DNA of 64,000 bases from Riptortus pedestris (lineage: Eukaryota; Arthropoda; Insecta; Hemiptera; Alydidae), in the NCBI GenBank assembly GCA_019009955.1, contig CM032232.1, forward strand, positions 74,750,501 to 74,814,500, given 5' to 3'. Shown here in pieces: positions 35,985-45,818 of the stretch. Both the position numbers and the translations under genes were made by a program. Under the pieces are notes generated by a model. The model worked only from the letters and a program-made list of their open reading frames with translations. It had not been told where the DNA came from and did no database searches. Within the stretch, counting starts at the first letter, position 1. The number at the start of each line of letters is the position of its first letter.

Positions 35985-36665
35985 AATATTAAAAAACATA
36001 TACAGTTCACATCCACTCATCTCGTAAATATCACACAAAATCAAGACAATAAACAAAAGAATATCTACGTACTGGTTACCAAGATATAAAAACATTAGAC
36101 AAAGCACACAACTAGGCGAACTCGCAAAATCAGCTGCTCAAAAAAGAACTACACATATTGTACACATCAACAAATTCAAGCCCAAGCAAAACATATGATA
36201 CTCAACTCATGGCAGAAATTTTGGTTCCCACAACTGACAACCACCTTGGAGAACTGAAACATTTACTTCGTGAATGGCCTCCTTCAAAAAGGCTATTTAG
36301 AACAGAAGAAATAATTTTAACGATGTTAAGCATTGGCCATTTAAAGCTCATTCACACTTACTTGCTTATTAGAGAAGACGAATCTTACTGCCTACACTGT
36401 AACTGTTGACTTACTATAAAACATATACTAAATGACTGTTATCTAAGCTTGACCGCAGCCGGTATACAGACCGCATATTACACTATTTGAAACAACAACA
36501 TTTTCAAATAATTATGATGGATGACAATACTGAAAATATTTGCAGAAATGAGAATACTTGCAAAAATATGATAAACTAATGATAAAAAATTTAACAGATA
36601 CGTCGCTCAATCACCCCAATCGCGAAATTCGATTAATGTAAGAATAAATAAAAAAAAAATAATAA
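35985..36665 (+). pseudogene. Non-LTR retrotransposon ORF2 C-terminus (RNase H and zinc-knuckle region), decayed
   Basis: In three frames the plus strand reads a recognisable series. SSHPLIS and YWLPRYKNIRQ, then LAKSAAQKRTTH, lie near 36010-36150 and fit the end of an RNase H domain, with decayed forms of the usual W.PGH..I.GNE..D. EEIILTMLSIGHLKLIHTYL, then a C..C pair, a stop at 36407-36409 and LTIKHILNDC follow, which is the conserved block after RNase H in I/Jockey-like elements. DDNTENI and a stop at 36577-36579 end the protein. An A-rich tail sits near 36643-36665. The protein would process and copy element RNA, but frameshifts and stops make it inactive. The same block occurs at 59420-59637 (minus), so the two may be one family. 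Confidence 0.7.
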
Positions 36666-36764
36666 CTCCACTCCAATTCGTTTTACATTAGCAAGAAGCC
36701 GGTATTTCATGAACTGCCATGACTAAATACAACTTATTTCTTTCATCGATCAAGGAGTCATTGA

Positions 36765-37060
36765 AGGTTTAGAGGAGGGACAAAAAAAACCGAAATATAT
36801 TCGTTATTATGAGTTAGATCAAACAACTTTACTTATTATAGTATTCTACAGTTGTTCTAAATTATTTCCTACACCTGGAATATTTGTATTTCTTAGATTT
36901 CCCCACTTCTACCCATTCGATTTTCACTCAAAGCAAAGTACCAATAATCATCTCATTTGCAGCTTAAATTTCTAATTATATTTACATAGGATTCTTATTA
37001 CGGAGGAAATAGAGAATAGATTATAGGATGACGTCATCGGCATGGCTTTGTTGAGAAATG
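36765..37060 (-). repeat. Family A repeat, long-form fragment
   Basis: GAAATATATTCGTTATTATG, GATTTCCCCACTTCTACCC, and then AATAGAGAATAGATTATAGG with GACGTCATCGGCATGG match the central and outer parts of the long A form (compare 7850-8300). Termini not found. Confidence 0.6.
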
Positions 37061-37689
37061 TGTATAGATTGCACTACGTGATTTACTTTAAAATTTTCAT
37101 ATGCATTGTTTTGCTGCAGCTATTCATTGTAAACTCCAGGAATAGTACTTCTTTGAAAGCTTTCTAGTAAAAATGTATTAGCTGTCAATCCCTAGAGAAA
37201 ATAAAATTTCGGGTAAAACTTTCTCCAACAGTCTCCTCGAAATGACTGGCTCCGATCGAATTCATTTCACTCATGACCAACTTAATTTCTAAAATAGTTC
37301 AGCGGTTAATACTTAAGAACTTATTTTATTCGATAGCCATTCAATAGCAGTATTCAAGGGCTAATGGTCAAGGATAATTGAAAGGTATTACTTCGCTTCC
37401 TGCCATTTTATATTCATAATGTGGCTAAGGAAGTATACAGCTGTGATTGAAAATAATAACTATATTCAAATCTGTAGATACTGCCAACTAAATTGTGCCA
37501 ATTACATAATAATTAGCCATGAGAATAACACGTCTAAAGCATACGGGTTTATTACTAACTCTTCATAAAAAAAAGTATTTAAAAGAAACTAGGTGCAGTG
37601 CCATTCCAATCGTGAAAATTTAGTCTGCTTGATTTTCTCAGAAATAAGGAGGTTAGAGAGAGTCTTTCAGCAGTTCTCTTTAGAAAAAT
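37061..37689. other. Unassigned DNA
   Basis: AT-rich, nothing recognised. Confidence 0.4.
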
Positions 37690-38185
37690 AAAAGTCCGTC
37701 ACGCAGGGGCTGCGTAAACTAAGCAGATTTCCCACTTGAAGTTTTACAATAGAGAAATCTGCCTAATAACAACAGTAGTAGTAATGAATCACTAAACCTA
37801 TTCACGAGGGGCGATCAGTGACGAAAACGGCCTCCCTAGCTCTCGGCGGAATGTCCCGACTCCTGCCGACCACACATACAATACAAATGCAAATATCTCG
37901 CTTAATATTCAAGATATAGAATAAATGTATAGAACAATATTTATAGTAAATTTAATTTGTAATAAGATTGATTCTATACAATTTGTTGAGCCAACGTATA
38001 GTAACGGAGATATTTCGAATTTTCGAAAATCCTCCCCTCTAAACCCCCTCCCACTGGTCCGATTTCAGCCATTAACGAACTTGATCTTTCTTTTTACATA
38101 AAACGACTAAATATCGAGTTTGGTAACGATCAAACAAAAATTGCGACCGCTAGAGCGGTAACAGACAAATATATAGATAGATAGA

Positions 38186-38187
<2 letters not shown>

Positions 38188-38235
<48 letters not shown>

Positions 38236-38254
38236 CTAGCTCAGATACGGCTTC

Positions 38255-38311
<57 letters not shown>

Positions 38312-38315
38312 GATT
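38188..38315. repeat. (TA)n microsatellite, interrupted, with a short (CA)n end
   Basis: A long TA tract inside the complete family A copy, interrupted at 38235-38257 by the first 23 bp of family B, and ending in a short ACACAC run. Confidence 0.85.
38235..38257 (+). repeat. 23-bp family B start fragment
   Basis: ACTAGCTCAGATACGG, then CTTCGTA, is the 5' start of family B copy 2 with a small deletion. It is embedded in the TA tract, as at 13036 where B also abuts TA. Confidence 0.65.
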
Positions 38316-38502
38316 TGAACGGACATCATTTACGTCATCTACTACGTAGGATCGATAGACATTTGATGAAAAATTTCGAAAATTCCGTCATGAGTACAAC
38401 CTCAATAGCTGATTTCCCTTAAGGGAAATCTGCTAAAAAGTAGTTATTGTTACGAATTTACACAAAACCTTATTCAACCCCGAATCCTATTAAATGTATT
38501 TC

Positions 38503-38850
38503 AAAAGTCCGTCACGCAGGGGCTGCGTTAATATTCAAGGTACAGAATAAATGTATAGAACAATATTTATAGTAAATTTAATTTGCAATAAGATTGGTTC
38601 TATACAATTTTTTAATCCGACGTATGGTAACGGAGATATTTCGAATTTTCGAAAATCCCCCCTCTAAACCCCCCTCCCACTGGTCCGATTTCAGCCAATA
38701 ACGAACTTGATCTTCCTTTTAAATAAAACGATTAAATTCCGAGTTTGGTAACGATCAAACAAAAATTGCGACCGCTAGAGCGTTAACAGACAAATATATA
38801 TATATATATATATAATTTTGAACGGACCTCATTTTCGTCATTGGTAAATT
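38503..38850 (+). repeat. Family A repeat, internally deleted copy
   Basis: The 5' hairpin (ACGCAG-GGG-CTGCGT) joins directly to TTAATATTCAAGGTACAG, skipping the usual intervening 160 bp or so. It then follows the family through GCGTTAACAGACAAATA and TTTTGAACGGACCTCATTTT before it is lost. It lies about 60 bp after the previous copy in the same orientation. Confidence 0.8.
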
Positions 38851-39412
38851 TGGGTTTAACAATTTGATACATATAGATTGTTTGACTGCTCGGTATATTG
38901 AAAACAAACTCCATATTAAACATTAAACCGGAAAGGAACCTGTGGAGTTTGTCAACGGTCAGAATCTGGCAAATAGGTGAGGGGGTGGGATGCGATTGTC
39001 TTTTATATTTAGGAAAAGCAATAGACACAACAAAAAATAAATAACAGTGAAGGAACGAGGCGTCTTTTTCTTGCCTGAGATAAAAAATAAATATTAAAAC
39101 CTACTTATAAGTAACATGCATATGATTTACTAAAAAGAGGCAAACGGATAAAGACCTCGAAGAATTACGGGAAGCAAACGTTTTGACAATCTAATTAGTA
39201 AACAATTTGTCAAGAAGTTGTTGCATAAATTAAAAAGATTTCCCACCTGCTGTCTAGATATCCTGATACCATCTCACATTCTATTTCCTATTTTCCCCTT
39301 AATTAGAAGCCCATGTAAACATGATGAAATTCTAGCTGCATATAAAATCTTTAGAGACGCAAGTCACCTCATGTGAAGTTATATTAGTATACTGAAATAG
39401 AGATAAATTGAG
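38851..39412. other. Unassigned DNA
   Basis: No gene recognised. The minus-strand open frame at 38783-39028 begins inside family A and its TA tract, and has no domain. Confidence 0.4.
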
Positions 39413-39475
39413 TGTCATTCCAACTCATGCGAAATCTGGTTAGTTTACGCACCCTATGCGTGAAGAATTTTTTTT
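39413..39475 (-). repeat. Family A repeat, 5'-end fragment
   Basis: GCGAAATCTGGTTAGTTTACG, then CACCCTATGCGTGAAGAATT, is a 5' terminus in reverse, followed by a T run. Confidence 0.6.
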
Positions 39476-40084
39476 TGTTCCGTTTAGTTTGTTATTTATT
39501 CTTAGGGCGATGAACCTCATAGTTCATTATCCCTCGATGATTTAGAATAGAACAATGCATACCTTCCTCAACGATCAACGTCTTTTATACTATCGGAGTA
39601 AAAAAAAGGAACGAGTTAGAAACTCTATTGCATACAAAGCACAATAGAAAAATAGACTATAACAGTTATAATCCAAGTACTAAACATTTGAACTAGGTGT
39701 TTTACTGGGTGCACAACAAATACTATGTATCCATTTTAAGAGTTTACAATACAAAAAAAAATTATATTATTTCTAACCAATTCAGATGGAAGAAATATTC
39801 TTCTGAAGTAAAAAAAACCGCGACATTACTTATAAATAATAAATAAATTCTGACTTTTCAGAGTCTTCTTCAATCCCTAGGTAGATGATGGACCTTCTAT
39901 TAATTTAGTACAAAGTTAAAATATTTACAATTACCAAAAATTCCGTTAATTATTTTAATTTGTTATTATAGCCCTGTATTAATGAAAGTTGTATTTAATT
40001 TATCTTAAGATGAAATTTTTATTTTTATAATTTTTCCTCAGGACAGGTGCCAATCGAATTAGGTATCGCTCCTCTTGAAAAGAC
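39476..40084. other. Unassigned AT-rich DNA
   Basis: Nothing recognised. Confidence 0.4.
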
Positions 40085-40882
40085 TATTTTTAGCAGTTTC
40101 TCTTACAGGAAATCAGCTATTCAGGTCTTAGTACTCAGAACGCCATTTACGAAAAATTTCTTCAAATGTCCATCGATCATACCCAGGAGATGACGAAAAG
40201 GAGGTTCATCGTTTTATGTAAAAAGAAAGATCGTTCATGGCTGAAATCAGACAAGTGAGAGGGGGGGGGTTCAGAAAAGAGGACTTTTGAAAATTCGAAA
40301 TATCTCCGTTACAATAAATTGTATTCTTATTGCATATTAAATGTTCTATAGATATTGTTGTATACGTTTATCTCTATTTTGAATATTATCCGTGATATTT
40401 GCATTTTTCAGTTTTCATTGAATACCCCCATTTCTACTTGTGGTACTTAAACAATACTCTGATATGTAATAAACCACATTATCGAAGCCAAGTATTGTTT
40501 ACAAGAGACTTTTATTATACGAGATACATGCAAATATGATCTGGTGAACCTCCCTTCTTAAGTTTTTGGACTACTAAAATTTCATTGATTGAGATAAAAA
40601 TTATTTTGATTCATTATAAATTTTATAATAATATCTTTACATTAAAATTAATATTTTATATTCTGATATATTTCAGTAATTGTTTTTCTTTCCGGAGAGA
40701 GGTTGCCAGCCCCGTTTTTTTACTTTTCAGACGCTTCCTATTGGGAGGTTTCTTATTATTGTTTGTATTTATTCACTTAATATTCAAGATGGTGTTAAAT
40801 GTTAGCATTGTGTAGATTTATCTATTGTAATACCACGCAGGAAATCTGCTTAGTTTACGCAGCCTCTGCGTGAAAGACTTTT
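40085..40882 (-). repeat. Family A repeat, near-complete long form
   Basis: Minus strand with both ends. The decayed 3' hairpin (TTTTTAGCAG, GGAAATCAGCT) is at the left and the 5' hairpin (read as ACGCAG-AGG-CTGCGT on its own strand) is at 40855-40875. The long-form segment (TACTTGTGGTACTTAAACAA, TATTGTTTACAAGAGAC, CTTCTTAAGTTTTTGGACTA) matches 63530-63720 in reverse. The AT-rich stretch 40575-40800 is private to this copy. The (TA)n tract is deleted. Confidence 0.8.
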
Positions 40883-41329
40883 TTTTTATTGTATTGAATC
40901 TTTTCAAAGAAGGTTCTTCAGCCAAGACTTTTCTACACTCTGACATCTGTCTATTTATTTCTGTCTCTAGGTCAATGTCTATAGCCCTGTTTGCCTCCTG
41001 CACCAAAATACCCAAACTTATAAATGGTCTGTTATACTCGCCAGCTGAAGAATAGTAAATATTTGAAGTTTATTTTCCAATCCGTAGGTTCCTTTGATCC
41101 CTAGGAATAGCATTCCTTCAATGTTGTTCATTCATTTACTGCCTATTCAATGAAACAGTAAATATCGTTTGCGAATTATTTTTATAAAGATTTTATTACG
41201 AAATTTATAGGTCATGCCCATGGAAAAATTAAAATCTTATGTCAATGTTGCATATTTTCGGAAAATATATATCATGTCTAATAGAAATTTTGGAATTAGG
41301 CTTCTGAATGAGCTCCTGTCAGATACATT
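40883..41329. other. Unassigned DNA between two family A copies
   Basis: Nothing recognised. A pair of overlapping open frames near 40818-41055 lies partly in family A and has no domain. Confidence 0.4.
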
Positions 41330-41945
41330 TCCTTTTAGCTGATTTCCCTTACTGGAAATCAGGTATTGATGTCTTTTTTACTCATGACGTGATTTTCAAA
41401 AATCTTGTTCAAATGTCCATCGATCCTACCCAAGAGATAACGAAAATGAGGGCCGGTCAAAACTGTATATCTATCTATATATTTGTATGTTACCGTTCTA
41501 GCAGTCGCAATTATTATCGTTGCCAAACTCGACATTTAGTCGTTTTATGTAAAAAGAAAGATCAAGTTCGTTAACGGCTGAAATCAGACCAGGCCCAGGA
41601 GGGGGTTTAGAGGGGGAGAATTTTGAAAATTCAAAATATCTCCGTTACCATACGTCGTATCGAAAAATTGTATAAAACCAATCTTATTGCAACTTAAATT
41701 TACTATTTATATTGTTATACACATTTATTCTCTATCATGAATATTAACCGAGATATTTGCATTTATATTATCTGTGTGCAAGTAACGGACGAGATGAGAT
41801 CTGCTAACTTCGGTCCTGGTTTCCGGCAAAAGCTAGTTTGGCCGTTTCCGTAACTGTTTGGTGCTCGTGAAATTTCTATAATGTAAATTTCACGTAGGAA
41901 ATCTTCTTAGTTTATGCAGCCCCTGCGTGGCGGACTTTTGGTCTA
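41330..41945 (-). repeat. Family A repeat, complete copy
   Basis: Minus strand. The 3' hairpin is at 41337-41366 (AGCTGATTTCCC ... GGAAATCAGG), followed by CATCGATCCTACCC, a reduced TA tract, GTTACCGTTCTAGCAG, GTTCGTTAACGGCTGAAATC, ATCTCCGTTACCATACG, AACCGAGATATTTGCATT and the 5' end (TTATGCAGCCCCTGCGTGG). An open frame (41308-41574) lies within it and is not a gene. Confidence 0.85.
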
Positions 41946-42918
41946 CAGTTAAGATATACAATTCTTGATACCCCGCCACCTATGTTAGCACTTTCTCAGC
42001 TTATCCAGTCAGCTGTACCTAAGCGACCAGCATTCCACTACACCCAATCAAAATTACCACCACCCTTATAATGGAACTACGGGATAGTTCAGCAGAAGGG
42101 GAACTATCACTTCTTACCCCTTAGGTCGCACTACCTTAATACCATCTGAATTGTGAAGCTGGCTCTGAAATAAAAAAAAAATTAAAAAAAAAGCGACCAG
42201 CCGTTAACCTCCTCACCCATCCATGATATATTATACTTCTAAATAAACTGTTCTATCGGCTTGTTCCAACCAGCTCAGTAGCCTAGATCATATCAGGCAG
42301 GGATGGCTAACAATTCTTTCAGTTCAGCGTTGCATCAAAACTACCATCCAAGCTGTAAAAACACAGTAAATAACATATTCTTCACGATTCATCTCTTCCT
42401 GATAAGAGGTTTCTGAATACACATCACTACGACATATATCAGTTGCTCAGATGATCACTTATCTACGAAGTATTTCATCTAATCTAAAGCTCAAGGCCTT
42501 TTTATTAAAGTTAATGATGTTATTAAAAGCAAATTTAAATTGTTAACGAATTTTTAAAAAAATAACAATAGTCATATTTTTAAGATCTGATTAATAACCA
42601 ATTCTACTGTAGATATATTAAAAGCACACAAACAAGCCATAAAGATCTACTACAATGAACATAAGTCAGGAAGAGCCCTTGTTGACCCAGTGGCTAAGAG
42701 ATTATATCTTTTTAGCGTAAATGGCCTAGAATTATCGCGAGGCCACCTCTTAAACAGCTGATTGTTCAGTTTAAAAAAGAATTTTCAACCGTATAATCTC
42801 CGCCCTACTCACTGGCACTTACAGGTCATTGACATTTTTTGGTATGCCTTCTTTCCATGTCCGATAAATAACACCTTAAAACCAACTATCTGACGATACA
42901 ATGTTTACTGCGCCCTGT
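41946..42918. other. Unassigned DNA
   Basis: No gene recognised. GATAGTTC...GAACTATC near 42073-42110 could form a small hairpin. An A-rich stretch lies at 42170-42190. Confidence 0.4.
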
Positions 42919-42946
42919 ATATATATGTATGTCTGTGAGTGTGTAT

Positions 42947-42981
<35 letters not shown>

Positions 42982-43018
42982 TGTGTGTGTGTGTGTGAGA
43001 GTGTGTGTGTGTGTGTGT
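42919..43018. repeat. (GT)n microsatellite
   Basis: About 95 bp of GT with scattered GA interruptions. The open frames on both strands are dipeptide repeats and not genes. Confidence 0.95.
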
Positions 43019-43469
43019 ACATTTTTATACAAACAATTAAAAAAACTTCAAAAGTGTAATGGCATTTTGAAGAACCCAAAAATTTGCATGTTAAGATACA
43101 TTTTTATTCTAGGTTGATAGTACATAAAAAAAAAAAAAAATTGATTTGCCAACAATTAAGTACACTGAACGTTACCTGTAATAAGTCTTGGGGCTCTTCA
43201 GTGACTGGTCGAACAAGGTAATGAATGACCATAGAAGGTAGGTTCTGCAGAAAACTAAACAGAAGAAATATTTCCGTGTTTCCGTTATTGCATTTTATGG
43301 CCAAAGTCCCCTTCAATTGTGAATGCTTAGTATTCCGGAATGGTTCGGCATTCTTCAATACATTCCTTCGACATCCCTAGAACATTCCTTTCGGTATTAC
43401 ATGGACATACCATAACATTCGTTGATAGTATAAAAAAATAAATGAACACAACTAATATTATTGTACCTG
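43019..43469. other. Unassigned DNA
   Basis: An A run of about 14 lies near 43127-43140. Nothing else recognised. The 84-codon minus frame (43104-43358) has no domain. Confidence 0.4.
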
Positions 43470-43476
43470 TCAATTT

Positions 43477-43529
<53 letters not shown>

Positions 43530-43665
43530 CTGTTAACGTTCAAGCTGTCAAAATTTTTGTTTTATCGTTAACAAACTCGATATTTAATCCTTTTATGTAA
43601 AAAGGAAGGTTAAGTTAGGTAATGGTAGAAGTCGTACCAGGAAAATCAGAATCCTATATCTCCAT
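43470..43665 (-). repeat. Family A repeat, internal fragment with (TA)n
   Basis: A TA tract at 43480-43525, then TTTGTCTGTTAACGTTCAAG, ACAAACTCGATATTTAATCC and TTTTATGTAAAAAGGAAGG in the family order. The fragment stops after CCTATATCTCCATG. Both ends are missing. Confidence 0.7.
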
Positions 43666-44691
43666 GTTAAGCCTTGTTATAATCGTTACACAAATATAAA
43701 ACCTTTACTACCTTCTAACATTTTTTAACGGACGGAGTTACAAACTGCGTGGCAGGCGGACTTGTATTTATAAAGGTATGCATGAAAACGTAATAATTTA
43801 ACCGGAAATTAAACTTCGTCAATGTATCTTTGGATTTACCAAGCCTAGTTATTCTTTTCATTAAGTAATATTTCGTTGCGGAAGTTGCCTGATGGAAAAC
43901 CAGGTCGATATAACGATTGGACACGGACAGAGTACCACAAGCCTAATAATTTAGGAATCTTCTGAAAGCTTGCTAAACTTTAAGCAAATGGGCCTGCAGT
44001 TCTTCTTTTCCTCGAAATCTTATTCTTAATCAAAACCGATGTAAATTACAAATTTTATTAAACTTAAAAATTAAAAGGATGTAATTGATAAATTAAACTT
44101 GATGGAGATTAAAAGTGCTTCTTCATAAAAAGAAACCAATTAATTAATGGATATTGAATTTTTCATTTAATAAATTACTCATTACAGTTACAAAAAGGAA
44201 TTACCCTGAGTATCATATATATATAATAATAATTGAGTTGGTCTTCATTAAAACATGCTTTACCCAGAAATGTTTGACCAGGGATTCATGCTCAATGTCC
44301 ATTCTTACCAGTCTTTTCGGCAAAAATTTCTCATTTTCCCTTTCAGAAATGAATTTAAATACGGATAAACCAATTTTGTAAGAAGGATGTTTGTAAATGA
44401 GCGCCTTAATTATAAATTTTAAAGAAAGCCATATTTCGATGGTTTTTACAATTTTGTTAGTTTTACAGTTGCATATTGACTGCCTTGCTACGCCAATGGT
44501 CACGAGTTGAAAAATAAAATGCATGCGGATCAGTTCATATTTATTTTAATTACATTATTTTGCTATTTCACTGTGATTTACTGTCTGTGTTGGGAAAGTT
44601 GTGTACGTGCAAGTAGCAACATAAAAATATATTTTCATCTGTCATAATTCAAATCTTCACACGTCCATATGGAATGACAATTCGAATAGTC
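43666..44691. other. Unassigned AT-rich DNA
   Basis: No gene recognised. The minus open frame at 44213-44524 (103 codons) has no domain, and neither do the other frames in this stretch. Confidence 0.4.
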
Positions 44692-45178
44692 AAAAAGTCC
44701 GTCACGCAGGGGCTGCGTAAACTAAGCAGATTTCCCACGTGAAGTTTTACAATAGAGAAATCTGCATAATAACAACTGTAGTAGTAATAAACCTCTAAAC
44801 CTACTCCCGAGGGACGAATAGTTACGGAAACGGCCACCAGAGCTCTCGGCGGAAAGTCCGAACATAGCCGACTCTTGCCGACCACACGCAGAATACAAAT
44901 GTAAATATCTCGGTTAGTATTCAAGATAGGGAACAAATGTATAGAACAATATTTATAGTAAATGTTATTTGCAATAAGATTAATTCTATAAACGTTTTCG
45001 ATCCGACGTATAGTAACGGAGATATTTCGAATTTTCGAAAATCCTCCCCTCTAAACCTCCCCTCTCACTGGTCCGATTTCAGCCGTTAACGAACTTAATC
45101 TTTCTTTTTACATAAAACGACCAAATATCGAGTTTGGCAACGATCAAACAAAAATTGCGACCGCTAGAGCGGTAACAG

Positions 45179-45236
<58 letters not shown>

Positions 45237-45237
45237 A
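44692..45237 (+). repeat. Family A repeat, left half of a copy split by a mariner-like element
   Basis: A well-preserved 5' part with an intact 5' hairpin, CTAAGCAGATTTCCCACGTG, AATCTGCATAATAACAAC, the GGTCCGATTTCAGCC segment, the palindrome ACCGCTAGAGCGGT and a TA tract. The copy resumes at 47674 after the mariner-like element. Sequence on the two sides joins in family order with nothing missing. Confidence 0.9.
45182..45237. repeat. (TA)n microsatellite, target of the mariner-like element
   Basis: The internal TA tract of the A copy, ending in a short GT stretch. The last TA (45236-45237) is one copy of the mariner target duplication. The tract resumes at 47674. Confidence 0.9.
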
Positions 45238-45378
45238 CAGGGTGTCCCCAAACCAAACGGCCAAACTTCAGGGATCGATGGAGGATCGAAAAACTAAGAA
45301 AAAAAGGCCTCTGGCATATGCCTCGTTTTCGCTTCGCTTTTGAGAAAATCACAAAAAACTGAAAATAATTTTGCAAAA
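45238..45378 (+). repeat. Left terminal inverted repeat of the mariner-like element
   Basis: About 141 bp, matching the right end in reverse from CAGGGTGTCC through TGGCATATGCCTCGTTTTCG and GAGAAAATCACAAAAAA to TGCAAAAA. It is one 11-bp unit (GCGAAAACGAA, reversed) shorter than the right repeat. Confidence 0.85.
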
Positions 45379-45453
45379 AGTGTATTTTTTTTTTAATAAT
45401 GTATTTAAATTACAAAAAACTATTGGCTTTTTGAGTAAGCTTCATTTTTTAAT

Positions 45454-45734
45454 TTACGAGGAGTAAATTTAGAAAACATGAATATTCTCACGCTTTCCTT
45501 ATCAATAAAACGTCTAGGTTGAGTGTTTAAACTTAATCATTTAGATTAATATTAATATTGTATTACGTGCCAATGCATATGGTGTTCAGTTGTAATTCTA
45601 GGAATTATTATTATTTTATGTACACATACTTTAAGAAGTATAATATACTAATAACCATACTAACACTAATTGGCCAGACTCTTGGCAACATGTTGTAAAC
45701 AGAAGCCAATAAAAATATCTATCTATCTATCTAT
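45454..45734 (+). mobile_element. Probable 5'-truncated retroposon inside the mariner 5' region
   Basis: About 280 bp ending in AGCCAATAAAAATATC and a (TATC)n tail, as at the 3' ends of some non-LTR elements. CATTTTTTAAT at 45443-45453 and CATTTTAAT at 45735-45743 may be its target duplication, differing by two T. It carries no coding sequence. It accounts for the unusually long distance between the inverted repeat and the transposase start. Confidence 0.45.
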
Positions 45735-45818
45735 CATTTTAATCCTTTTTGGGGGGAATCCAGCCTCGCATTCTCACATTAGTGGTGTTGCTAGTACTGT
45801 TCAGTGAAGTCAACAAAT

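Larger units (their letters stand above)
37690..38439 (+). repeat. Family A repeat, complete copy
   Basis: A reference short-form copy. The order is: AAAGTCCGTC and the 5' hairpin ACGCAG-GGG-CTGCGT; CTAAGCAGATTTCCC; AATACAAATGCAAATATCTC; AGTAACGGAGATATTTCG; CCACTGGTCCGATTTCAGCC; the palindrome ACCGCTAGAGCGGT; GTAACAGACAAATA and a TA tract; GGATCGATAGACATTTGATG; TCATGAGTACAACCTCAATA; and the 3' hairpin (AGCTGATTTCCC, loop TTAA, GGGAAATCTGCT) followed by AAAA. No direct repeat is evident at the flanks and there is no open frame. It looks like a non-autonomous transposon of unknown class. Confidence 0.85.

Noticed and set aside
44213..44524. Minus-strand open frame of 103 codons
   Set aside because: AT-rich translation without a domain. 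The overlapping plus-strand frame is of similar quality, as expected by chance.
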